From Planctomycetota bacterium (GTDB lineage: Bacteria > Planctomycetota > Phycisphaerae > Phycisphaerales > SM1A02), in NCBI GenBank assembly GCA_027295365.1, contig JAPULD010000510.1:1-12851 (forward strand): DNA of 12,851 nt, read 5' to 3'. Shown in pieces: positions 1 through 7,433 of the stretch (position 1 is its first letter; each line of letters starts with the position of its first letter). Below the pieces are notes generated by a model that saw nothing but the letters and a program-made list of their open reading frames with translations, did not search any database and was not told the origin of the DNA. The position numbers were made by a program, and so were the translations under genes.

Positions 1-820
1 CCAGCAGGAGGCCGAGGCAGCCTTCGGCAATGGCGCCGTCTTCATCGAGAAATTTCTTGAGGCGGCACGGCACGTCGAGTTTCAGGTCATCGGCGACAAG
101 CATGGCAACGCCATTCATCTCTACACCCGGGATTGCACCTCGCAACGAAGGCATCAGAAGCTGATCGAGGAAGGGCCCGCCCCGGGCGTCGATCCCGCCA
201 TCATCGAAAAAGTTGCCGCCACGGCCGCCGATCTGATCCGGCGCGCCAACTACTCCGGGGCGGCGACCGTCGAATTTCTGATGGATAATGATCAGAACTT
301 CTACATGCTCGAAGTCAATACTCGTGTGCAAGTCGAACATCCGGTCACGGAGATGATCACCGGCGTGGACATCCTGAAGTTGTCCATTCTCGTCGCGGCG
401 GGCGAAAAATTGCCTTACGAGCAACGAGATATCGTCGTACGTGGGCACGCCATCGAGTGCCGCATCAACGCGGAGGATCCTGATCGTAATTTCATGCCCC
501 AGCCGGGCATGATCGAAACGTTCTCGACCCCCGGAGGCATGGGCGTGCGGGTGGACAGCCATGTTCGCCCCGGGTATCGAATTCCGCCCAACTACGATTC
601 GATGATCGGCAAGCTCATCGTGCATGGACGTGATCGCGCCGAAGCCATCGCCAAGATGAAGGTGGCATTGGATGAATTTCGGATCGGCCCTCTCAAGACC
701 ACGATTCCGCTGCATCGCCGGATCCTGGTGCAACCCGAGTTCGTCGAGGCGACGTTCGACATCAATTACATTGAGCGCATGTTGAAGCAGGAATCGGAAG
801 CCGCACTCAAGAACACGTGA
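1..820 (+). CDS. accC: Biotin carboxylase subunit of acetyl-CoA carboxylase (5' end outside window)
   Basis: Catalyses ATP-dependent carboxylation of the biotin carried by AccB, the first half-reaction of acetyl-CoA carboxylase in the cytoplasm, feeding fatty-acid synthesis. The open frame runs in from the left edge (first full codon at base 2) and gives 272 residues, so about 175 N-terminal residues of the usual ~450 are missing. Seen: the RDCTSQRRHQK segment, the metal- and biotin-site motif EVNTRVQVEHP (E, R, Q, V, E all kept), the GHAIECRINAEDP block and the GMGVRVDSH segment, whose Arg matches Arg338 of the E. coli enzyme, followed by PPNYDSMIGKL. All are family hallmarks, so the identity is secure and the visible part looks intact. 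The C-terminus ends as in standalone AccC, with no fused biotinyl or carboxyltransferase domain. An upstream accB would be usual but cannot be seen. It converges on a minus-strand gene 12 bp away with no obvious terminator between. Confidence 0.96.
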   Translation, partial: QQEAEAAFGNGAVFIEKFLEAARHVEFQVIGDKHGNAIHLYTRDCTSQRRHQKLIEEGPAPGVDPAIIEKVAATAADLIRRANYSGAATVEFLMDNDQNFYMLEVNTRVQVEHPVTEMITGVDILKLSILVAAGEKLPYEQRDIVVRGHAIECRINAEDPDRNFMPQPGMIETFSTPGGMGVRVDSHVRPGYRIPPNYDSMIGKLIVHGRDRAEAIAKMKVALDEFRIGPLKTTIPLHRRILVQPEFVEATFDINYIERMLKQESEAALKNT

Positions 821-832
821 CGTGTTGGTGAG

Positions 833-2428
833 TCATCCGGTGTCGGGTACGGCCTTCATGTTGCACGTGCCGATGGTGATGGTGCCAAGCTGCAGACGCG
901 TGACCGTGGCGTTTTCCGTCACCACGAAAAGGAGCCTGAGCGTGTGCGTCCCGCTGGATGGGAGCATTGGAAGCTGAGCGATCGTCTTGACGTATTCCGT
1001 GGGGGCGAGAAAAAGCTTGACGTCCTCACCAGTTTCGTGGATGTAACCCATGGGCCAGTATTGCCGGTCTTGACTGTCGATCAGGATGATGTCAGCGTTC
1101 TCGCCCGCCTGGATCAAGGCAATGCCATAGAGGTCCGCCGGACCTCCACGCGTCACGGTCAACTGGATGATGCGAGTGCCCGGAAGCTCGTACAGTCCAT
1201 CGATTGCAAGCTTGGACGAGACGCGATCGGTTCTCGAGGGGAACGTGTGCTCGCCACTGTAGAACTTGAAGTCCTCCGACAAGACGAGCGTCCCGATACC
1301 CATGTTCCGCCCGGCCCGGATGGGACGGGGATCGGCAGAAAGCCTCAGGACGGAGTCGATGTTCCCGCCCAGGGAAACGGTCGATTCCGGGATAGTACTT
1401 CTTGAGGAGCTTCCTGAACCCTTGAGGCTTTCGATTCTTGAAGGGGAGACATCCTCGATGCGATTGATGCGATAGCGTGTGTTGCGAATCTGGAGGTACT
1501 TGACGTTGCCCCCCGTATTCCCGCCCGGGAAAAAGAGCACCGCGTCCGATGATTGCTGCCCCGATTCACTGGTGAGGTAATGGCTCACATCGTCGTACTG
1601 GTAATACCCGGTCGATTGCCTCCAGGAATCCGGATACAGCACCTCGGGTTTGTCCGTTCCGCCTTTCATCTCCTCGATCAAACGGATCTGGGCTCTTGAT
1701 AGCGACAGCATCGAACCGAAGTCCCTCGCCTTTGCCTCAAAGCTGACGGCGATGGCGTATTGGTTGGTGTCGGGGCAATAAAAGACGTTCTGAACCTTCG
1801 CCGCCTTGGGCAAGAGCGAGAGCTGAGCCAATCCCTTGTTGTAGGTGTCGCGAACCAGGGAGGCCTGCTTCCAGAGTTCAGGCTGGACATGCCGCATCGG
1901 GGTTGAGGTCTGCAATGACGTGACGCTGAGCCAGCTGAAGAATTCACTGGTGAGCATGTCGACGGGGATCCAGAGCTTCTTGCCTTCCGCTTCGATATTA
2001 CCCGTACGGGCACTCCGATGGACCGGGGAATACCCGAAGGGAGCTTTGACCGACTGGATGAACCCGGCACCGATCACGAACATGCCCATCGTCAGGATGC
2101 CTGCGGCGGCACCGACGGGTGCACCGAAGACGAGATTGGCCCAGGTTGGCAGTTTGACGTTCGCGCCCACGACAGTGTCCATCGTGAGTCTCAAGAGCAG
2201 CAGACTGACGGTGAACAGAATGATGAGTATGAATCCCCATGCGTAATTGTCGAAGCCGTTGCCCCTCAAAATCAAGTACATGAGGGGTTCCCAGAATGCC
2301 AGCGCAATCACGCCAGCGCCGATGACGCAAATGAGATGCAGGATGGCGCTGAAGAGCCCTTGATTGGCCCACCAATAAGCGATCAAGCCAACACCAAAGA
2401 CAACGAACAAATTCATGAGAATGAACAT
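833..2428 (-). CDS. CvpA-like multi-pass membrane protein with a long C-terminal extra-membrane region
   Basis: 531 residues. The N-terminal ~125 residues hold about four hydrophobic segments (roughly 5-19, 24-46, 63-82 and 97-125) laid out like the CvpA (colicin V production) family, including an NQGLFSAILHL stretch resembling the family's G-x-x-x-G/L-x-x-x-L region. Residues ~126-410 are soluble, with a Ser-rich low-complexity patch near 337-346. Residues ~410-520 look like a beta-sandwich (alternating hydrophobics, IILIDSQDRQYWP, then TLRLLFVVTENATVTRLQLG), reminiscent of the DUF4352/telokin-like fold; this last point is inference. CvpA proteins are usually ~160-200 residues, so more than half of this protein is additional. 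The start is supported by GGAG (2437-2440) 8 nt upstream. It is the last gene of the pilT operon, 92 bp after the GspE-like gene. The function is unknown; a membrane partner of that module is a guess. Confidence 0.72.
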   Translation of the reverse strand: MFILMNLFVVFGVGLIAYWWANQGLFSAILHLICVIGAGVIALAFWEPLMYLILRGNGFDNYAWGFILIILFTVSLLLLRLTMDTVVGANVKLPTWANLVFGAPVGAAAGILTMGMFVIGAGFIQSVKAPFGYSPVHRSARTGNIEAEGKKLWIPVDMLTSEFFSWLSVTSLQTSTPMRHVQPELWKQASLVRDTYNKGLAQLSLLPKAAKVQNVFYCPDTNQYAIAVSFEAKARDFGSMLSLSRAQIRLIEEMKGGTDKPEVLYPDSWRQSTGYYQYDDVSHYLTSESGQQSSDAVLFFPGGNTGGNVKYLQIRNTRYRINRIEDVSPSRIESLKGSGSSSRSTIPESTVSLGGNIDSVLRLSADPRPIRAGRNMGIGTLVLSEDFKFYSGEHTFPSRTDRVSSKLAIDGLYELPGTRIIQLTVTRGGPADLYGIALIQAGENADIILIDSQDRQYWPMGYIHETGEDVKLFLAPTEYVKTIAQLPMLPSSGTHTLRLLFVVTENATVTRLQLGTITIGTCNMKAVPDTG

Positions 2429-2520
2429 GTCAGGGACTCCATGCTCTGTTGAATGCGCGATAAGGCATGAGGTTCAGGAAAACCGTGAAAAAGTGTCGTG
2501 GCGGGATGATCAAGGGGTTG

Positions 2521-4194
2521 TCACCGTTTTTCACTTGCCACGCCGGGCTTCTTCTTGGGAGCCGAGATTCGGATCACCTCTTCGATGGTGGAAACTCCGT
2601 TGACGACTTTATTGAGCGCCGCCTCCTGGAGGAAAATCATTTTGTTCCGCCTGGCGTGGGCCAATGCGGCCTTGAGGTCGCCCGTGCCGAGGATTTTTCG
2701 GATTTCAGGAGTGATGCTGAGGATTTCGAAGACGCCGGTTTGTCCCATGTACCCGGTGCCGGCACAGATCGGACATCCTTCGATTTTGCCCTTGATCTCG
2801 ATTTTGCCGCCGGCCTTGAACAACTCCGTCACTTTGGCGGCGGGAAGATTGAGCTTCTTGAGCTGTTCTGGCGTGGGTTTGTAGGGTTGGCGACAGTTCG
2901 CGCACAGGGTACGGAGTAGGCGTTGGTTGATCACCATTCTCAAACACTTGGTTGCCAACTGCACATCCCCGACGAGCTTCACCCAGATGCGAATCTGATC
3001 GATGATCGAGGATTGAACCTGAGGCACGTAAATCAGTGGACCGTCCAATCCTGATTCCGCAATGATCTGGGCAGAATCAACGTCCTGGATTTCATCGGTG
3101 AGAAGAAGATCGGGATCACGGCGAAGGATGGACTGAAGATTGGTGGCGTAATCGACGTCCGGGTTGGTCTGATCGAAGAGCACCTGGTCGGGGCCGTCCA
3201 ACAGGAGTTGAATTTCACGTTCCAAGGTCTTGATGTTTGAAATGTAGGCGTCGTGCCGGCCCACCATGGAATAGCAGGTGGTCGTCAGGCCGTGACCCCG
3301 GCTGGCCCCGATGAGAACAATGCCATGTCGATCATGAATTTCCTCGACGGCCCGAACCACTTCGAGTTGAGAGGGCAGCAGTCCCAGCGCATCGACCGGC
3401 TTGTTGATCTGGTTTTCCAGATCGAAATCAACGCGCAACGAATAACCGCTCGAAGATCCGGAAGCCGTAATCGAGAGTTTGGTTTTTCCGTTGGGGGTGG
3501 TTATGGAGCACGTGCCAAACTGTCGCTTGCGTCGCTCCTCGACGTTCAAGCCGGCAATGCTCTTTATGTAGTCAAAGACCTTGGCTCCATCTTCTGTGGA
3601 AATCGGTTCCCGTTTCTGGCGGACACCATCCACGATTTGACCGACCGGCGTGCCCTTGGGCGTGACGACGATATCGACGCGGGTTGCTCGGGCGTCGATG
3701 GCGGGCGTCAGGATGTCTTCCGTCAACATGTGGACGGCGTAATGAGGATCGTCCTTCATTGGGGAAGGCATGTCCTTGCCTTTAGAATTCGTGAAATGGA
3801 CGAGCGCTTCCTTGGATGCTTTTTTGGCCCGCCGCAATTCCATTCGATCGGCCAGCGTGGCCCCGGTCATGTGGAATTGCTGTCCTTCAGGAACGTTTTC
3901 GTTCCGGACCTTGAGATAGATCATCAGGGGAGACACGAGTATGAACACGCCGACGGGCCACCCGGCCCAGAAGATCGGAATGAAGAGCATCGCACAAAGG
4001 GCCGCGACCCCGGCCCCGAGATTGATGCTGTTCCACAGTTCATGATTGAGATGAAAGTGCCGAGCGTCCTTATCGACCTTGGCGGAAATCAACCAACCCC
4101 ACCCGGCAAAGGGCAGGATCATGAGAATCATCTTCCACCAACTGATCATGAATGCGCTGGCCGCTTCCTGTGCCAGTAAGATCTGGAAATCCAT
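2521..4194 (-). CDS. Membrane-anchored GspE/PilB-like protein with degenerate nucleotide-binding motifs
   Basis: 557 residues related to the type II secretion / type IV pilus assembly ATPase family. Residues ~16-36 and ~58-94 contain two to three hydrophobic segments, unusual for a family that is normally cytosolic. The N2-like domain follows (~155-260, with VDGVRQKREPI and IKSIAGLNVEERRKRQFG). The C-terminal ATPase fold then spans ~268-545, with the four-Cys zinc motif intact (C431/C434 and C474/C477) and a standard tail (ALNKVVNGVSTIEEVIRIS). The catalytic elements are not standard. The Walker A region reads GASRGHGLTTT (296-306), with Leu303 where the essential Lys belongs. The Asp box reads TLEREIQ in place of TxEDPxEY. 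The His box reads PLIYVPQVQS, with its histidines gone. Walker B keeps Glu368 (DPDLLLTDEIQD). ATP hydrolysis is therefore doubtful. It starts 21 bp after pilT with only a weak ribosome binding site, so coupled translation is likely. Confidence 0.85.
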   Translation of the reverse strand: MDFQILLAQEAASAFMISWWKMILMILPFAGWGWLISAKVDKDARHFHLNHELWNSINLGAGVAALCAMLFIPIFWAGWPVGVFILVSPLMIYLKVRNENVPEGQQFHMTGATLADRMELRRAKKASKEALVHFTNSKGKDMPSPMKDDPHYAVHMLTEDILTPAIDARATRVDIVVTPKGTPVGQIVDGVRQKREPISTEDGAKVFDYIKSIAGLNVEERRKRQFGTCSITTPNGKTKLSITASGSSSGYSLRVDFDLENQINKPVDALGLLPSQLEVVRAVEEIHDRHGIVLIGASRGHGLTTTCYSMVGRHDAYISNIKTLEREIQLLLDGPDQVLFDQTNPDVDYATNLQSILRRDPDLLLTDEIQDVDSAQIIAESGLDGPLIYVPQVQSSIIDQIRIWVKLVGDVQLATKCLRMVINQRLLRTLCANCRQPYKPTPEQLKKLNLPAAKVTELFKAGGKIEIKGKIEGCPICAGTGYMGQTGVFEILSITPEIRKILGTGDLKAALAHARRNKMIFLQEAALNKVVNGVSTIEEVIRISAPKKKPGVASEKR

Positions 4195-4215
4195 AAATTC
4201 GTATCTCGAAATGCT

Positions 4216-5373
4216 TTACTTGAACCCCTTGAGGATCATTTTCAACTCATCCGGTTTGGGAGTCGCCTCAAGAGCCACGGATTGGTGAACGTACTCGTCC
4301 TCGACGAGCTGTGCAAGTGAGCTATTGAAGTCGATCATGCCTTCTTCACGGCTTTTCTTCATCACCCCCAGCAAATCGGCCTCGCGACCTTCGAGGATGT
4401 ACTTCTGAACAATCGGCGTGTTCAGGAGGATTTCCAGGCCCGGAATGCGGGGGATGTTCTCGTGCAAGGTGGGCAGGAGCTTCTGATAGATGATGGCCCG
4501 GAGGTTGTATCCCAGCAACTTGCGAATCTGCGACCGTTCGGCTTCCGGGAAAAGATCGTAGATTCGACCGAACGTCTGCCACGCCGAGGAGGCGTGAATG
4601 GTCCCGAAGACGAGGTGGCCCGTCTCGGCGGCCCGGATCGCGGCCTCGAACGTCTCGTGGTCGCGCATCTCGCCTATCAGCACCACATCCGGGTTTTCCC
4701 GCACCAGCGCCCGCAGAGCCTCGTTGAAGCTGAGGCAGTCGATGCCGACCTCGCGCTGGTTGATCGTGGCCTTCTTGTCCTTGAAGATGTACTCGATCGG
4801 ATCCTCGATGGTCACGATGTGAACGCGTTTTCGCTCGTTGATGAAGTTGAGCATCGACGCGATCGACGTGCTCTTGCCTGAACCCGTGACGCCGGCGAAC
4901 ATGATCAGGCCCTGGGCGGCCAAGGCGACATCGCCCATGGCTTCCGGAAGATACAGCTTTTCGAAAGGCAGAATGTTCGACGTGATCAGGCGGCAGGCCA
5001 GCGAAGGCTTGCCCCGGGCCATGAAAAGATTGATGCGAAATCGATTGTCCTCGTCATAGTCATACGCGAAGTCGATCTGTCCATGATGATGAAAGTGCTG
5101 ATACTGATCGTCATCGAGGATGTCACGTGCCACCTGGAACATCAAAGCCGGGGTACAGACGTCCATCTGAAGGCTGCGTAATGTTCCCCGGACGCGAATG
5201 CGAGGGGGAAGTTCGACTTTGACGATCAAGTCGGATGCTTCGAACTTGATACAACCCTTGAGCATCTTCTCAAAGGTCTTCTTGCCTTCACCGGGGGCCG
5301 TGCCCTTGTCGTGATGGACTGGTGGTGCGATTTCGGATTCTGCCTTGTCATGTTCAGTGGTAGCGGTCGTCAC
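4216..5373 (-). CDS. pilT: PilT-type retraction ATPase
   Basis: 385 residues. PilT-family hexameric ATPases power pilus retraction or related machines at the cytoplasmic face of the inner membrane. All core motifs are intact: Walker A GVTGSGKS (161-168), Asp box TIEDPIEY (188-195), Walker B with Glu235 in VVLIGEMRD, and the His box TGHLVFGTIH (251-260) followed by ASSAWQTFGRIYDLFP. The N-terminal PAS-like domain is recognisable (ASDLIVKVELPPRIRVRG and RFRINLFMARGKPSLACRL). There is an extra ~30-residue hydrophilic N-terminal leader. The C-terminal GMIDFNSSLAQLV matches the PilT/PilU helix that normally reads GMQTLDQAL. The start codon is GTG, supported by AGGAG (5381-5385) 7 nt upstream. It is the first gene of a minus-strand operon with the GspE-like and CvpA-like genes and is divergent from guaB. 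Whether it is a true PilT or a PilT-like paralogue dedicated to this operon cannot be decided; no pilin or PilC gene is in the window. Confidence 0.92.
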   Translation of the reverse strand: MTTATTEHDKAESEIAPPVHHDKGTAPGEGKKTFEKMLKGCIKFEASDLIVKVELPPRIRVRGTLRSLQMDVCTPALMFQVARDILDDDQYQHFHHHGQIDFAYDYDEDNRFRINLFMARGKPSLACRLITSNILPFEKLYLPEAMGDVALAAQGLIMFAGVTGSGKSTSIASMLNFINERKRVHIVTIEDPIEYIFKDKKATINQREVGIDCLSFNEALRALVRENPDVVLIGEMRDHETFEAAIRAAETGHLVFGTIHASSAWQTFGRIYDLFPEAERSQIRKLLGYNLRAIIYQKLLPTLHENIPRIPGLEILLNTPIVQKYILEGREADLLGVMKKSREEGMIDFNSSLAQLVEDEYVHQSVALEATPKPDELKMILKGFK

Positions 5374-5716
5374 AATTGCGCTCCTGCAATTTCTTTCTCC
5401 ACGAGGCGGGCGACGGAACGAGTCGTCCGCACGTGATTCCTTCCTGGAATAGTTCTCACTTGACGATGAATGCGCCGGACGAGCTTCGAGGCTGTCAGAA
5501 TTGGCGAATCATCCCTACAGAATGAAGAAAGAGGAACACAAGGTCCGGCCTGTAAAACGGTCGGCGATTCATCTTTCTCCCCATTGATCTCCTCAGGGAG
5601 ACATTTTGCACAATCCACTACCGTAGCACAAGATGCTGCTGAATAAAATACTCGAATAGGATCAATCTGGTTGGAGGCACCGAAAATCGAGTTCAAAGTG
5701 GACATGGGTGTCCAGT
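5374..5716. other. Divergent intergenic region between pilT and guaB
   Basis: About 340 bases hold the upstream regions of the minus-strand pilT operon and of guaB. Only the pilT ribosome binding site (5381-5385) is clear near the left end. I see no convincing minus-strand -35/-10 pair for pilT and no strong hairpin. A minus-strand frame crosses the whole region (5723 to 5370) and overlaps the pilT start by 4 bp, but its translation looks like no known family and I do not call it. Confidence 0.6.
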
Positions 5717-5745
5717 TTGACATTCAGCTTCTCGTGGCCCATTAT
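5717..5745 (+). promoter_or_regulatory. Sigma70-type promoter of guaB
   Basis: The -35 box TTGACA (5717-5722) is a perfect consensus. After 17 nt it is followed by CATTAT (5740-5745), a 4/6 match to the -10 consensus. The predicted transcription start, about 7 nt past the -10 box, falls at 5752, which is the guaB ATG itself. This fits the absence of a Shine-Dalgarno sequence before that ATG and suggests a leaderless mRNA. Confidence 0.55.
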
Positions 5746-5751
5746 TGTCCA

Positions 5752-7230
5752 ATGGACCAGAAAATCCTTTTTGAAGGCATCACGTTTGACGATGTCCTCC
5801 TGATTCCTCGCTATAGCGAGTTCACCCCGAATCAGGCCGACACATCCACGCGTTTGACGCGAAATATCTCCCTGAATATCCCAATTTTATCGGCCCCCAT
5901 GGATACCGTGACCGAATCCGCCCTGGCCATCGCTTTGGCTCAGGAAGGCGGGATGGGCATTATCCATAAGAATCTCGATCCCGAACGTCAGGCCCGAGAG
6001 GTGGCGAAGGTCAAGAGAACCGAGAATGGCGTCATCACCGACCCCGTTTCTCTGCGTCCGAACGATTCGATCAGTCGCGCTCGGAAATTGATGGTCGAGC
6101 AGAATGTTTCTGGGTTTCCTGTCACTGAAGATGGAACCGCCCGAGGTCGAGTGGTAGGAATTCTTACCCGGCGAGACATGAAATTCGTCGAGGGTACCGA
6201 TGCCCTGGTCAAGAGTGTGATGACCTCGGAACATCTCATCACTGCCCCTTCTGATACCACCCCCGAGCAAGCCGAGGCCATCCTGACCAAGGCTCGGGTT
6301 GAAAAGCTGCTTTTAGTCGATCATGAGGGCCATCTGTCAGGTCTGATCACCATGCGGGATATCGACAACATTCGGAATCATTCCGATGCTTGTCGTGACA
6401 AACGAGGCAGGCTCCGGGTCGGTGCCGCCGTCGGGGTGGGCCAGATGGATCGCGTGGAAGCCCTGATTGAGGCTGAAGCAGACGTCATCGTTGTCGATAC
6501 CGCACATGGGCACAGTCAGAATGTCTTGAGAACCGTTCAGGCGATTCGGAAGCGATACGACATCGACATCATCGCCGGAAACGTGTGCACCGAGGAAGGG
6601 GCTCGAGCCCTGATCGATGCCGGAGTCGATGCCGTCAAGGTCGGGATCGGCCCCGGTTCCATCTGCACGACCCGAGTCGTCAGTGGTGTGGGGATGCCTC
6701 AACTGACGGCCATCAATTTGGCCTGCAAGGCCGCCGAGGAATCTGACATTCCGGTCATCGCCGATGGCGGCATTCGTGCCAGCGGTGACGTCGCCAAGGC
6801 CATCGCGGCCGGGGCGAGCAGCATCATGCTGGGATCCTTGCTGGCCGGGACGGAAGAAAGTCCGGGTGAATTGGTCCTGCATCGAGGCCGCCGATTCAAG
6901 ACCTATCGCGGCATGGGAAGCCAAGGGGCGATGATGGCAGGATCGGCCGATCGATATGGTCAGGCCGAGATTCTGGAGACCAACAAGTTCGTCCCGGAAG
7001 GCGTCGAAGGTCGGGTGCCCTACAGTGGCCCGATTGCCGACACCGTCTACCAGATGGTGGGGGGATTGAGGGCAGCCATGGGCTACTGCGGCTGTCTTTC
7101 GATCGAAGAGCTGCGTTCGGAGGCACGTTTCGTAAGGGTCAGCTCCGCGTCCCTGGTCGAATCGCACCCCCACGACATTCAGATTACCAAGGAAGCTCCG
7201 AACTACTCGTCCGCCGCGCCGGTTGAATAA
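5752..7230 (+). CDS. guaB: Inosine-5'-monophosphate dehydrogenase
   Basis: Oxidises IMP to XMP with NAD+, the committed step of GTP synthesis, as a cytoplasmic tetramer. It has 492 residues from the chosen ATG, close to the 488 of E. coli GuaB. It opens with the typical FEGITFDDVLLIPRYSEF. Two CBS domains occupy about residues 95-210. The catalytic loop GPGSICTTR places the nucleophile at Cys305, and the mobile-flap Arg401-Tyr402 pair sits in SADRYGQ; both have the same numbers as in E. coli. The IMP-binding DGGI and GSLLAGTEESPGE segments are present. The frame is open upstream to a TTG at 5671 and an ATG at 5704. I prefer 5752 because homology begins there and the promoter at 5717-5745 lies downstream of both alternatives. 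It is a single-gene unit, divergent from pilT; no guaA is in the window. Confidence 0.96.
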   Translation: MDQKILFEGITFDDVLLIPRYSEFTPNQADTSTRLTRNISLNIPILSAPMDTVTESALAIALAQEGGMGIIHKNLDPERQAREVAKVKRTENGVITDPVSLRPNDSISRARKLMVEQNVSGFPVTEDGTARGRVVGILTRRDMKFVEGTDALVKSVMTSEHLITAPSDTTPEQAEAILTKARVEKLLLVDHEGHLSGLITMRDIDNIRNHSDACRDKRGRLRVGAAVGVGQMDRVEALIEAEADVIVVDTAHGHSQNVLRTVQAIRKRYDIDIIAGNVCTEEGARALIDAGVDAVKVGIGPGSICTTRVVSGVGMPQLTAINLACKAAEESDIPVIADGGIRASGDVAKAIAAGASSIMLGSLLAGTEESPGELVLHRGRRFKTYRGMGSQGAMMAGSADRYGQAEILETNKFVPEGVEGRVPYSGPIADTVYQMVGGLRAAMGYCGCLSIEELRSEARFVRVSSASLVESHPHDIQITKEAPNYSSAAPVE

Positions 7231-7350
7231 GCCGATCCGGACCGTCCGGGGTGGATGATTGGACAAGAATCATTCAACGATCTCCCAAAGAAATGGTGAG
7301 CGTTGTGATTTCGTGCAACCTGAAAAGGGCATGAATTCTATCGCTTAAGA

Positions 7351-7410
7351 GACGCAATGATGCGTCCAGGCAAGCAAATCACGATCCGGTCACAGGCTCA
7401 GAAACGTGAT
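7351..7410. repeat. Two short inverted repeats upstream of the DinB-like gene
   Basis: GACGCA-ATGA-TGCGTC (7351-7366) is a perfect 6-bp stem with a tetraloop and no following T-run. ATCACG (7378-7383) and CGTGAT (7405-7410) form a second 6-bp inverted repeat that ends 23 bp before the next start codon. They could be an mRNA hairpin and an operator respectively. They are short enough to be chance, and no clear promoter was found in 7231-7433. Confidence 0.25.
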
Positions 7411-7433
7411 GGGGCGTGGCAGGGAGGCGAATC

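Noticed and set aside
3253..4179. Long plus-strand ORF of 308 residues
   Set aside because: Antisense shadow of the GspE-like gene; its composition is typical of a reversed GC-rich coding strand and no motif is seen.
5370..5723. Minus-strand ORF of 117 residues overlapping the pilT start by 4 bp
   Set aside because: The overlap looks operon-like, but the translation resembles no family and its start would leave only 28 bp to guaB on the other strand. It would also lie over the guaB promoter.
5671..5751. Upstream extension of guaB from TTG (5671) or ATG (5704)
   Set aside because: Family homology starts at the ATG at 5752, and the best promoter lies downstream of both upstream starts, so they would not be transcribed from it.
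6337..7266. Long minus-strand ORF of 309 residues
   Set aside because: Antisense shadow of guaB, which has complete family motifs on the plus strand.
7416..7433. Upstream GTG start for the DinB-like gene
   Set aside because: It has no ribosome binding site, and its first codons contain the AGGGAGG that serves the ATG at 7434.
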